From the NCBI RefSeq assembly GCF_036373705.1, contig NW_027102660.1:908358-972357 (forward strand): 64,000 bases of DNA. Direction: 5' to 3'. Position numbers and translations under genes: made by a program. The DNA is from Amia ocellicauda. Taxonomy: Eukaryota > Chordata > Actinopteri > Amiiformes > Amiidae. This document shows, piece by piece, positions 52,926 through 64,000 of this stretch (its first letter is position 1; the number at the start of each line of letters is the position of its first letter). A model generated the notes under the pieces. The model had not been told where the DNA came from and made no database searches. It was given only the letters and a program-made list of their open reading frames with translations.

Positions 52926-55900
52926 AAGGCAGAGTGGTATAATCAGTCTTCAAGACTCTTTTATTGTACACCACCCTGAACCGTTTGTTTAGTGATCTAT
53001 TTTCCAACGTGTACCCCTTTTTATTGCGATAGATTTGATTTCCGGCTGTAATAATCTCACGAGGAGGCGCGTCTTTCTCGGTTACAAAACTTTCTACCAG
53101 GGTCGTCAGAGACTTGATGTTAATGAGCTTGTTGTTACAATGGTTCAGAGTGAAACCCTTAACTTTCATACAGGTCTTACCCGCAGCCGTTCTGTATGCG
53201 TCTTAGGACCCCCTGAAACAAACTCCACTATGTGGTCCTGAGGATCTAGTTCGCTCGTTAACTCCCCAAGGTAGTCCACGAGGGGAGGGACCCAATCCCC
53301 TGGCCTGGTGACAAAGATTACAGAGTCAGTATCATGATAGAGCGTGCGTTCCTGCAACTGATCCATTAAGTTGTACAATTCAAGCCGGGCGTAAGCCGTG
53401 GTAAAAACCGCTATGAAAACATTAACGTTCCCCTGTTTGGTGGGGAAATCTTTAGGGGCCCTCCACTGGACCTGTGCCACGTGGTCATTTAAGAATTGAA
53501 AGTGTGATACTGCATGTTGTTTGGAAAACGTAAATTCTATAAACTGTTCAGGGGTTTTAATCAAGGTTGTGTTTAGACGGTAATTTCTTTCCCCAAACTT
53601 ACCCCACAGACTGTTTAAAATCAGTTTGGACATTTGTCTCTTGGCGGGGTTTACAGTTATGTTCCCCGGCTCTAGACGGATCCCTTCCTTTTCAAAATAT
53701 TGATGAACGTATCGCTCTTTGGCCGCGGAGTCAACACACCATGAGGGATAGCCCGATGCCTCCTGTTTCCCTTTCAGATGGGTCATAATGTAATCAGCAA
53801 AAAGAGTATCAGATTTTTCAGAAAAATGCCAAACCTCATACACCTTACTGACTCTGTAACCTTTCTACACCGCCTTGTCAAGCTCAATGCTACACCAGAC
53901 ACCCGTCAGCGCTCTATCTTCATCACTGTGCAGACAAGAGGTAGTTTGATTTTCAGTTTCCACACACGTTCTACACAGAGGGAACATCAATTTTCCCGAA
54001 CACCTGTAAGGCAACACGGGTAAGAACAGCTCGCGAGGAGGGTACATGGTGACTTTGATCAAACCAAAGTAATGTCCAATTTCGAGAAAGTCACGATAAA
54101 CAATGGTTGGACGCCCCACCGGGTACATTTTGGTCTTGTTGACATAAGGGTACAGACTGGTGAAATCATAGTAATCTACTCTCTCACCCTCCTTTACCTC
54201 ATAATGTAAACAGAGGGCGTTGGTTCGACCCCCAAATAACGCATCCCGGGGCTCTAGACGTTCAGGAAAGTCCAAGGTTTCCATAAACCGTTGTACCCCC
54301 GCTTCCTGTTGCTTCAGGGTCGTCCACTCGTGTTTCCAAATCACCAGCACGTTCAAACCATAGGTGTTTTTTAAAGTTTCAATTCGTTCCTGGAAATCAT
54401 AGTACATATCACCGCAGAGTTTTTGTGTTACGGGGTTAAAGGTGTTTGGGTCGAAGCACTGAGGACAGCCATGGTAAATACAACCTGCAAACTCATAAGC
54501 GGTACGCCGCCCGAACACGTCGCTAAAACCGTCTAAGTAGTAAGGCCCCATTTTGACTTCCCCTTGATTTAAAGCATGTCTGATGAAGATGTTATCCCGG
54601 GCACTCAGGTATTCCAGCCACTGTATGGAGACAGTCGAAAAGTTCTTTTGTCTAGCACGATAGTTGTCAGAAGTGGTGACCGCTATAGTGTTTTTCTGCA
54701 AGAAATTGGACCGATACATTTTCATGCAGAGAGACGTTATGGTCACACTTTGCAAAGGGTCGAGACCCGATGTGTTGATAACCTCGGCGCGGAAACGCAC
54801 ACAGGCTTCTTTAAGGATCACCACATCATTTTTACAATAAGCGGCCATCTCTTCTCGGAAATCAAAAACACCTCCCTTAACCGTATTGTACCATTTAAAG
54901 AATTCCTCCCTCTCATGAGACATCATAGTATCAACCCCATAATAAGAGGCGGGCGGGTAGGACCCTCGATAATTTTGAGTGTCCTTAGTATTAAAAAAAT
55001 GGCAGAACCAACCTTTCTTCTGAGCCTCAAAACCCAGAGCCTTAGGCAAAGCGCTCAATTTCATGGGGAGGAAATTTAACGAGTCTATGTAACGTTAGTT
55101 GAAAGCTTCGTCGGTGAAACACATGATCTTGCTACCCTGAGCTATTATTTTTGGGGTCACCCCATTTTCCACCAGATACTTCATCAAAATGTAAGAATCA
55201 TAACCCTTAGCATTGTGGGCAACAAATGTGTAATTGAGGTATTTTGGACCGCGATACCGCGTAAAGAAATCCCTGACACAACTCTCACCGCTAGCTGACC
55301 ACTCACGATCCAACATGTCAATACAGTGTATATAATTAGCAACGTGGACCCCGTTTTCTTGCCGGCATTCAAAATCAAAAAAGACATACCGTTGTGCGGC
55401 GGCTCCTTTTTAACCGGCTGAATAAAGCACTGGTGTTCGGACCCCGGGGTTAAATCAGCATTACAGATCCTGCATCTCGGCTCCAGACATTTGTGTGGTT
55501 TAACCTCATGAAAACGGTACTGGAGGCAACACTGCGGGCAATATTTAGTTTGATCACAATAACTCAGTTTTTTAACCCCCTCAGCAGCGGCCCTCTGTAC
55601 CTTATGCTCGGAAAAACAGAACGCTGAGAGACAAATCCTTAAGCAATCTTTACATCGGATGGTAGGGGCCAAATCCTTATGACATTGCGGATTGAAACAG
55701 ACGTTACAGTAACCGTCACAGTGGTGCTTAAGCTTATCATTGAAGGCCTTATAACACCAATGACAAACATACGAACAACCCAAAAAAGCCGTCAAACTCT
55801 TTATTCCAAAGTAATGACTATCACTTAGGAAGAGAAACAGTGTCTGTGTATGGGTTTCAGGATGTGTCTGAAATTTCACAAATACTTCCTTTACCTCACA

Positions 55901-56266
55901 ACGGTACCACACAACAATTTTTAAAGACAACAACTCCTCAAACTTGGTGATGTCTGAAAAGGCAACCATCTGTTGAGAGTTTAAGCCGGCCCTCTGATGA
56001 AGCATTAAAGCCTCTTGCAGAGCTTGGGGTTCAGGCATGTCGGGGGTGAGTAGTTTTATTAAACTGTAAGCAAAACAGAGCTTATTGTCCCCACTGGAAC
56101 TCACCACTAATTGCCTGAGCTTGGTCCTAATTATGTCGTTCTTCAAGCATTTCGACAGTCTTCTAAGCGCCCCACCCTCAGGGTTACGAACCACATTCAT
56201 TACCAGAGACAGACTTTCATCAGCTAAGATGGCTGCGTTACTTTGAAATAACGCTTCGATTTTAGC
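52915..56266 (-). pseudogene. POLB: Protein-primed DNA polymerase B, main part, copy 4
   Basis: All catalytic motifs present including DFE. Breaks: 1-nt deletion near 55389, shared stop at 55095-55097, private stop at 53865-53867, and the 4-nt deletion near 53201 shared with copy 2. Confidence 0.9.
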
Positions 56267-57042
56267 CAGACATCTAAATTATCTCCACTCAGCATTACAG
56301 ATAGGTTGCTAAACAAATCATCCCCTCTGAGTTCTAACTGTACAACATCTCGAGGTCTGACCCTTTCAGCAACCTGTTCAAGCATTTTCTGCAAGGCCTC
56401 GTGTATGTTGACAAATATTTCTGCATAATTGTCACAATTTAAAAGTTCTGCAAAATTAAAACGCTGAATCATTTCAAAATTGTTATAGGCCGGTCTATCT
56501 ATAATCACGGGATCACTGGTACTCTTGGACACATCATCATTTTGAACAAAGCCTTCACCCCCTACATTCTCACAGAGCATGTCCTCCACAGCCTTATCAG
56601 TCTCAGAACCCTCCACATTCCGAACACCCCCACTGCTGACATCTACAAAACCCCCTTTTTGAGGAGGCTCATTTAAAGCCTGTAAAAGTCCTTCAAAGAT
56701 ATCCAACCGGTTAATGTCAAGACCCTCCTCTATAGTGATGGCTGCTTCTGCCGCCATCCTGTGTTCTAATTGTCTCAAATCATTTATAATAGGGGCAGAA
56801 TTTGGTCGGGGTAGCTCCTCCAAAGCCTCCACCATTTCAAACAAATCGGGGTGAACTAGGGGGTGAGCCTCTATAAGCGCTACCGGTGGGAGGTGGTTAT
56901 TTAGATCATTGACCATCTGTAACAGGTCGGGGTTCACCGGTAAGTCTGTTAATTCACATTCTATCGGTGGTAATTGGGGGTTATTTAAATCATTTATCAT
57001 TTGTAATAGTTCCAGGTTCATTGGGACATCAGAGGAGTTCAC
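56224..57042 (-). pseudogene. POLB: Polymerase N-terminal segment (out of frame), copy 4
   Basis: 272 open codons with three N-terminal repeats; leaves the polymerase frame near 56266 as in the other copies. Confidence 0.6.
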
Positions 57043-57204
57043 AACAGGGCCGGGGATGTTCTCTCGGGAAGGTCTTTTTGGGGCCCTAGCTTGTTCATAA
57101 TCCTTTAGTTTGTGAGTTCTTTTACCAAGTCAGGACATTTTTTAATTTATTTTTTATTTTTCCAACAACCCACAATAGTAAGGCGTTTTGTGTCTATTAA
57201 AACA

Positions 57205-59245
57205 TTAAATACTGTACAATTCGTTAGTAAGGGTATTAATAAGGGTGTTTTGGCTCTCTATCACCAGGTTTTGCCCCACTAACACAAGTCTTTGATTTTG
57301 TAACAAAGTATGTAGCAACTCATGCCGACCTTCAGGAAGTAGCTCCGGGGGCTGGTGGCCTGGCTCAGCTTCAAAGGATGGTCGCTCCGGTAAATCTCGG
57401 TCGAAGGAGGCAGGGAGCGAGCGTATACTCATGGACGGAGACCAAGAAGGCCTTTGCGGTGACACCCTGGCCAAGCGCGGGGAACTGTTCCGCGTTTCTG
57501 TAGCCAAGAAATGGGTCTGGGGGAACGATGTTGAAACCAGGCCGTCGTCGGGTGGTGTGTCAGCCCTGACTGACGGCGACCCATGAGGTTGTTGGATGCC
57601 TCTATTTGTTCCGCCCGACAATGCGGCGGGCTGAATCTGGGGTGTTGAATTACCCCCAGAAGGCTGTGGCCTGAGTAGATGTTGGGGGGTCTCCAAGACC
57701 ACCGTGGGGGATCCACTCGGTGATCTCACCGGGGAAGATGTTTGATCCCACTTAGACGGGGTAATTGTTCTCAATAGCTCATCCACAGAATGACTATCCC
57801 AAGAGTCTTGGGAAGAATAAAAATATACATTACATTTACATCTTTAAACGGCGACAAAAATCAAACTTAAAACAACATGTCCAGGACATTCAAAACCTTT
57901 AGCTTTTTTAGACCTTTGAAAATAGCCTTAGACATTCACTACAACGCAATATTATTTACAGACAATATATTTATTAGGACTTGATAATAAATGTAAAACA
58001 GAGAAGCCGCTGTAAATAAACTGTTTCTTAAATGTTTCTTTAAAAACTGTAATATTGTTAATAAAACACACACACACACAACAACATTTCATTTTTAAAC
58101 GAACCTTCCAAGTGTAAACGATTCCTGATCCCGGGACGTCCTGTTTCACAAACGTTTTCACGATCTGTTTAAATATTAAATACAATGAACACCTTCAAGC
58201 CTTTTCCTACAACCACTTTAAAACAGAAGTATAATAGCGGGAGATAAGCCAAACAACTTACTAAACCCTTTCGGACGGCTTTACTTCCTAACCAGACGGT
58301 ACGGCAATCGGTCATTTCTAAACACGTTCCCCAGAAACAAGCCTAGACCTGTCCGGACTTCTAAAGATCTTTCCCAGAACCCCCCGCCCTACAGGAAACG
58401 GTCACCCATCGCTTAAATATTAGCCCTCAACGGGCAAACAAAGCCCTTTTAAAAACATTAAAGTTTGAAAGATCTTACTTACCTCCACAGAATAATCGTT
58501 TCTTATGTTTTTCGGCTGGTTTAGCTTTTTGCACCGCTGTGAAGGTAAGAGACATGTTTAACCTTTAACCACACCGCTTTATAAAAAGCTTTAACCTCTT
58601 ACAGGCTGCAGATATATACTCACAGCTATCAGATACCGGGGCTGACGGCCTTTCAGATTCTTGAAAGGTTACGGTTCTCGAAGGTAAAACGAAACAAGCC
58701 CTCGATGTGGAAGGCCTTTCGTTGTCTCGAACCACATTTCTTAATACTGTTAGACAGGATAATTTTTTTAAATTAACAAAACTGGACTCAAACATCTTAC
58801 AGAATCGTTATACAAACAAACAGGGGTTTAGTTCTTACCCGGTCGGCAGACAGCCTGTCTAGGGATAACCACTTCTCTTGGTCGATCCTCGGAGACATTA
58901 ATCACAGGCCTTTCGATAGTTTCTGTGTAATTAAAGAGACCGGCATTAATATATATCAAAACGTTTTCATAACTCTAATGAGCCGCTTCAAAACCACACA
59001 CACCCATGCATAAGAACCCATGAGCGCAAACACAAAAATCTTACCGTCGTTGTTCCAGATGATCTCCTCAGCGTTGGGAATGAACTCCTGTTGACTGGCT
59101 GAAAAATAATTTTACAGAACTTAAAACAGATGTTATAGCCTTATTTACAATACATGCACACAACACGCTCTGAGTCAATGAAAATAATCTGAAGACTTGC
59201 CTAAAAACTCGTTTAAATCGAATCGCTGATGTTGTTTCCGGACAT
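57205..59245 (-). pseudogene. Spliced accessory gene, copy 4 (1-nt deletion in exon 1)
   Basis: Exons correspond to 59245-59201, 59098-59045, 58922-58839, 58746-58624, 58536-58483 and 57806-57205. Exons 2-6 are open in the shared phase-1 frame and exon 6 is intact. Exon 1 keeps ATG but has the same 1-nt deletion as copy 2. Confidence 0.57.
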
Positions 59246-59819
59246 TGTTGATCTTTAGTCTTAAATCGAAAGGTAAGTATGAGTCTGTCGAGCTGAAGAC
59301 CAGACCTTCATACTTATACTGATGGCCACATGCCGGATCTGCTTGTAAGGCATTGTTCTGGTCTGGCCTTTGTGCCGCCCTGTTACCAATTAACATATCA
59401 AAACCAACCAATAAAATGACACTGCATCAAATTTCAAATAGAAACCAAGATGGAGACGATCTCTCTCCTCTCTACTCTAAACTTTTATTAGAACCTTTTG
59501 GTCTCTCAAAAAAACATTTTTAAGCATCAAGACCTATAGTCAACAACCACTAAGAATATTTCAGGCCTTTATAAGCACTAATAAACAACCTGAGCCTAGA
59601 AAATAACTATAAAGATCTAAAATAACTAGCGCTTTTACAGTGATTTTTTTTTATTTTTATACCGATGCTTTGTTTGGTATTAAACAAGTCACAAACTACT
59701 CAGAACAGCGTTTATCCCCGCAAAAGAGATATTTGGGTTTATTTTACAAAGCTTATAAATTATATAGGTTAAAAGTATTCTGAATGTTTTGATATCACAC
59801 GCCATACCAACTGTTGTCT
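59246..59819. other. Right arm of copy 4 with promoter of the spliced gene
   Basis: TATA/CCAAT elements upstream of 59245 on the minus strand, then AT-rich non-coding sequence up to the shared junction. Confidence 0.45.
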
Positions 59820-60414
59820 TCTACACCTTACGGTAGCAACAAATCTAACTACTGCTTTACTTTAACAATAATAATGACGGCGACCACGATGACAACAAGA
59901 ACAACAACAACAAGAACAACAACAACAACATCATCATCATCATCATCATCAGATTTTAATTAAAAGTGGCTACACCAGCGTTTACAATTTCAACCTGTCG
60001 ACGGACGGACGCTCTGAGTGCATCGATTTCGGGACACTTCGGAAACTCTTTCAAAGGCAGGACGACCTGCGCTCTGACAGTGCCTGCGTTTAGCCCTACA
60101 AGGTGATGCTGAATGGCTTGTTCAAACGGCTGGTGGTCTTCCGTCACCACCAGACTATCAGAGCTATACTGCGCCTTCAACTACATAAGAGTAACAGCAA
60201 TGTCGCCGATCCTGCTACGGTCGTATTGTAACAGCAACAACATGTATCGATTTTAAAAGTGTCAGTTCCAGTGCCTCGCAAAGCTACCCTTCTGCGATTG
60301 TTTGTTCTCAAGGTCAGGATTTCTTGCCACTCCGAGGAAGAGAAAACGACGGCCGGCCTTGGGGCAGAGAGATGGCGACGGGTAACACGGCACTGGCACG
60401 CGTGCACCGCGGGT

Positions 60415-60487
60415 TGTTTCCGCCCGGTTTCGAACCAGGGACCTTTCGCGTGTGAGGCGAACGTGATAGCCACTACACTACGGAAAC
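60415..60487 (-). tRNA. tRNA-Val(CAC), unit 1
   Basis: Anticodon CAC; a C to T change in the T-stem leaves a G-U type pair, so folding is retained. Confidence 0.82.
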
Positions 60488-61376
60488 CGACCCGTCCTGG
60501 TGTTTCAAATGGCTCCCATCGAAGCCGGCTGGTAAAACGCGCACAGGGGTTTCCCGTGGGCCAGCCTGTGAGATAAAGGTTTCTATTTTCACTGACCTAT
60601 TTTGCATTGCTAAAGGGCACATCAGGACACTTTGGAAACTCTTTCAAAGGAAGAACGCCCTGAGCTATGACAAGACTTACACTTACCCTAACAAGGTGAT
60701 GCTCAATGGCTTGTTCAAACAGCTGCTGCTCGTCTTGTGCCACCATCAGACAATCACAAAGCTATTGTGCCTTCTACACCTTACGGTAGCAACAAATCTA
60801 ACTACTGCTTTACTTTAACAATAATAATGACGGCGACCACGACGACAACAAGAAAAACAAGAACAACAACAACAACAAGAACAAGAACAACAATATCATC
60901 ATCATCATCATCAGATTTTAATTAAAAGTGGCTACACCAGCGTTTACAATTTCAACCTGTCGACGGACGGACGCTCTGAGTGCATCGATTTCGGGACACT
61001 TCGGAAACTCTTTCAAAGGCAGGACGACCTGCGCTCTGACAGTGCCTGCGTTTAGCCCTACAAGGTGATGCTGAATGGCTTGTTCAAACGGCTGGTGGTC
61101 TTCCGTCACCACCAGACTATCAGAGCTATACTGCGCCTTCAACTACATAAGAGTAACAGCAATGTCGCCGATCCTGCTACGGTCGTATTGTAACAGCAAC
61201 AACATGTATCGATTTTAAAAGTGTCAGTTCCAGTGCCTCGCAAAGCTACCCTTCTGCGATTGTTTGTTCTCAAGGTCAGGATTTCTTGCCACTCCGAGGA
61301 AGAGAAAACGACGGCCGGCCTTGGGGCAGAGAGATGGCGACGGGTAACACGGCACTGGCACGCGTGCACCGCGGGT

Positions 61377-61449
61377 TGTTTCCGCCCGGTTTCGAACCAG
61401 GGACCTTTCGCGTGTGAGGCGAACGTGATAGCCACTACACTACGGAAAC
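61377..61449 (-). tRNA. tRNA-Val(CAC), unit 2
   Basis: Identical to the gene at 60415-60487, duplicated with the module. Confidence 0.82.
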
Positions 61450-62391
61450 CGACCCGTCCTGGTGTTTCAAATGGCTCCCATCGAAGCCGGCTGGTAAAAC
61501 GCGCACAGGGGTTTCCCGTGGGCCAGCCTGTGAGATAAAGGTTTCTATTTTCACTGACCTATTTTGCATTGCTAAAGGGCACATCAGGACACTTTGGAAA
61601 CTCTTTCAAAGGAAGAACGCCCTGAGCTATGACAAGACTTACACTTACCCTAACAAGGTGATGCTCAATGGCTTGTTCAAACAGCTGCTGCTCGTCTTGT
61701 GCCACCATCAGACAATCACAAAGCTATTGTGCCTTCTACACCTTACGGTAGCAACAAATCTAACTACTGCTTTACTTTAACAATAATAATGACGGCGACC
61801 ACGACGACAACAAGAAAAACAAGAACAACAACAACAACAAGAACAAGAACAACAATATCATCATCATCATCATCATATTTTAATTAAAAGTGGCTACACC
61901 AGCGTTTACAATTTCAACCTGTCGACGGACGGACGCTCTGAGTGCACCGATTTCGGGACACTTAGGATACTCTTTCAAAGGCAGGACGCCCTGCGCTCTG
62001 ACAGTGCCTGCACTTAGCCCAACAAGGTGATGCTGAATGGCTTGTTCAAACGTCTGGTGGTCTTCCTTCACCACCAGACTATCAGAGCTATTGTGCCTTC
62101 TACACCTTACGGTAGCAACAAATCTAACTACTGCTTTACTTTAACAATAATAATGACGGCGACTACGACGACAACAAGAACAACAAGAACAACAACAACA
62201 ACAACATCATCATCATCATCATCATCAGATTTTAATTAAAAGTGGCTACACCAGCGTTTACAATTTCAACCTGTCGACGGACGGACGCTCTGAGAGCACC
62301 GATTTCGGGCACTCCAATGAAGAAAAGCCACCCACCGCCTGCGGGGAACCACGAGGGCAAGCAGGACGAAAAGGGCCGGCCCAAAGCAGGC

Positions 62392-62464
62392 TATTTCCGC
62401 CCGGTCTCGAACCGGGGACCTTTCGCGCGGTAGGCGAATGTGATAACCGCTACACTACGGAAAC
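62392..62464 (-). pseudogene. tRNA-Val(AAC)-derived locus with ACC anticodon
   Basis: Same module type as 10292-10364 but the loop reads CTACCGC, placing ACC (a Gly anticodon) at positions 34-36. Also altered in the acceptor stem, anticodon-stem flank and T-loop. More likely a decaying gene than a new specificity. Confidence 0.7.
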
Positions 62465-62780
62465 TGACAACGCCGCCTCTTGCTTCAAACGGTTACCGTT
62501 GGAGCCTGCTGGTAAAACGGGCTCAGGCGTTTCAGGTCGGCTAGACTGTGAGATGGCGTCTGAAGTGCCGCGAAAGGATGCCATTTTCACAGACCTGTTT
62601 GGCATTGCTAAAGGGCACATCAGGACACTTCGGAAACTCTTTCAAAGGCAGGACGCCCTGCGCTCTGACAGTGCCTGCACTTAACCCAACAAGGTGATGC
62701 TGAATGGCTTGTTCAAACGGCTGGTGGTCTTCCGTCACCACCAGACTATGAGAGCTATACTGCGCCTTCAACTACATAAG

Positions 62781-62965
62781 AGTAGATAGTAGGGTTTTTT
62801 GGGCGCGGCCTATTTTGTTATGACGTATGCCCTAAGCTTATTAATATTCCTACGTCATAATTGGGGGGCGTGATTTTAGGTAGAGTTATTTCCTTAATTA
62901 TTCCTACGTCATATCCGTCAGAAAGTGTGCACCCATAAAACCCTGAACAACAAGGCCACCCATAA
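62781..62965. repeat. Left terminal inverted repeat, copy 5
   Basis: 185 bp; all three CRE-like sites are present. Confidence 0.88.
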
Positions 62966-63083
62966 ATACCCCCACCCCTCTGAAGGCAACGCCCCGAAAC
63001 TCTCCTCTCTATTTAAGAACCCGCGCTTCTATTAGGCAATACCTCTTTAATTCTCAGCTTCTGAAACATCCCGCTTCTTCAAC
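62966..63083 (+). promoter_or_regulatory. Promoter of gene A, copy 5
   Basis: TATTTAAG at 63010-63017, 67 bases before the ATG. Confidence 0.5.
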
Positions 63084-63488
63084 ATGTCCAGCGACATCAA
63101 CATGAAACCCCGCAAGAAACAATCCCGGGCAAGGGTTCCTGTACTCACCAATTTGAAGATTGAACGCTCCTGGGTGTTGTTCTGGGGGGCTCGACGGGGT
63201 TACCGCTTTAAAAGGGATCCCAGCTATGTTGGAGTGGAGCTTCTTGCTTTGGGAGAGAAGGAGGGTACGTTGGAACCTTTTGAGACGGTAATTGAATACT
63301 CTTATGAGGACTGGTTGAAGGTGATGGCCTGGAGAGATCTGGGGCTTGTGGATAAGACTCTAGAAGGCTTGCAAGAGGGTCCAAGAGAATGCGAAATGGA
63401 GTCTCCGACTCAGGGTTTTGAAAGGTGTGAATGGGAAAGCTTGCAGAACTACGACAGACGACGTGTGGGGTTTTGGAGGGGGGTCTGA
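63084..63488 (+). pseudogene. Accessory gene A, copy 5 (C-terminal deletion)
   Basis: 134-aa frame with the same ~280-nt deletion and aberrant tail as copy 3. Confidence 0.75.
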
Positions 63489-63591
63489 CGGCTCAGGGGC
63501 TACTCTCTTCTAAGAGGGCGGTGTGTCGTGACGTAGTGAAGAGATAGGATAAAAGGTGCAACAATTCATTCATGGTTTAAAATTAAAGAGA

Positions 63592-64000
63592 ATGTCTTAC
63601 CCGAAAGCTGCGGACGTCGACAGGCTCTACAGGCCTCTTCAAACCCGGGATCACCCCTGGTTCTATTCCCCAGATTTTGTATACACTCTGGAACCCTTTG
63701 ACTGTGGTTACTCTCCAAGACCTCAGACCCCGGTCCCTCAGGACGAAACAACATGCGGTGCGATGGATGTCCAAATGAGTCTCGGGGATCCCCAGCCTCT
63801 GGAGCTCATGGAGGGCCTCGATTTTGCCGAACTGTCTACCGTCTGTGTGTCTCAGGAGGGGGTCAGTCCAATGGATGGAGAAACACCCCACAAACCACCA
63901 GGCGACCCAATGAGCATCGGACTGTCCCGGGGGCGTGATGAAGACGCAGGATTTTTGCCCGGGGTATGTGACCAAGTAAGCAGAGTGGTTAAAAGCACCC
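63592..64000 (+). CDS. Accessory gene B, copy 5 (5' part)
   Basis: First 136 codons, open to the window edge. Shares FLPG with copy 3. The Cys/His motif would lie just beyond the edge. Confidence 0.75.
   Translation, partial: MSYPKAADVDRLYRPLQTRDHPWFYSPDFVYTLEPFDCGYSPRPQTPVPQDETTCGAMDVQMSLGDPQPLELMEGLDFAELSTVCVSQEGVSPMDGETPHKPPGDPMSIGLSRGRDEDAGFLPGVCDQVSRVVKST

Larger units (their letters stand above)
44251..59819. mobile_element. Polinton/adintovirus-like element, copy 4
   Basis: Left TIR directly after CATAAG (44245-44250); right end cut at the shared junction at 59819. Best preserved left half: gene A, gene B, BH1-like gene, integrase, core protein and capsid protein are open. Confidence 0.93.
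59951..61874. repeat. 962-bp tandem duplication of a tRNA-Val(CAC) module
   Basis: Units 59951-60912 and 60913-61874 are essentially identical, including tRNA, target site and microsatellite, indicating a very recent duplication. Unit borders fall in the microsatellite. Confidence 0.88.
59820..62780. repeat. tRNA-Val repeat modules between copies 4 and 5
   Basis: Three tRNA-Val loci, four microsatellites (about 59890-59950, 60840-60912, 61800-61874, 62165-62228), and two uninterrupted viral targets (60184-60189, 61146-61151). Contains a recent 962-bp tandem duplication. Confidence 0.75.
62781..64000. mobile_element. Polinton/adintovirus-like element, copy 5 (left end)
   Basis: Begins with TIR after CATAAG (62775-62780) and runs out of the window inside gene B. 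Markers in genes A and B match copy 3. Confidence 0.93.

Noticed and set aside
60259-60576. 105-aa and 98-aa ORFs in tRNA modules
   Set aside because: They overlap the tRNA-Val gene, run on both strands and are broken in other modules; not protein genes.
60737-60925. Thr/Arg/Ser-rich ORFs over the AAC/ATC microsatellites
   Set aside because: Composition follows the trinucleotide repeat; lengths vary with repeat number.
62392-62464. New tRNA-Gly gene
   Set aside because: Apart from the anticodon it is tRNA-Val with several damaging changes; recorded as a pseudogene.
1-64000. CRISPR arrays, rRNA genes, bacterial operons
   Set aside because: No spaced short repeats, no rRNA motifs, and splice/poly(A)/TATA signals and tRNA features are eukaryotic.

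Overview
The window is vertebrate-type nuclear DNA (host inferred, not identified). It holds a tandem array of one Polinton/Maverick-type (adintovirus-like) endogenous dsDNA virus, embedded in a cluster of tRNA-Val modules. Virus hallmarks read directly from the sequence are a protein-primed family B DNA polymerase, a retrovirus-like DDE integrase with a C-terminal chromodomain, an FtsK/HerA-type packaging ATPase, an adenain-like cysteine protease, a double jelly-roll major capsid protein, a single jelly-roll penton-like protein, terminal inverted repeats (TIRs) of about 185 bp and a 6-bp target-site duplication. The tRNA genes closely match vertebrate tRNA-Val(AAC) and tRNA-Val(CAC), which points to a vertebrate host, perhaps a fish; species cannot be set from the sequence.

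Layout: copy 1 (1-10013, left part outside the window), tRNA-Val modules, copy 2 (11631-24508), modules, copy 3 (26492-42505, the only copy with both TIRs), modules, copy 4 (44251-59819), modules with a 962-bp tandem duplication (59820-62780), and the left end of copy 5 (62781-64000). All left ends sit at the same target in the same flank, and uninterrupted versions of that target occur in neighbouring modules. Copies 1, 2 and 4 share one deletion of the right ~870 bp. The array therefore grew by segmental duplication of a single insertion, not by repeated integration.

Gene plan of one copy, left to right. Plus strand: accessory gene A, zinc-motif accessory gene B, a small gene with a BH1-like segment, integrase, penton, pX/pVI-like core protein, major capsid protein, protease. 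Convergent minus strand, from the right: a six-exon spliced accessory gene predicted here, polymerase, packaging ATPase, a small basic protein, and a conserved late protein that meets the protease in a shared poly(A) region. Integrase and polymerase would serve integration and replication; ATPase, protease, capsid proteins and core proteins would serve virion assembly; A, B, the BH1-like gene and the spliced gene look like host-interaction or regulatory genes.

All copies are decaying. Some lesions (an in-frame stop and an N-terminal frameshift in the polymerase, a frameshift in the penton gene) are shared by every copy that covers them and so predate amplification. Others mark subsets of copies and show the order of duplication. 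Protease, small basic protein and gene B are open in every copy in which they are complete. The most novel item is the spliced minus-strand gene: five introns, all phase 1, with consensus splice sites kept in four copies, joining an acidic N-terminus, a basic patch and a C-terminal leucine-rich helix.
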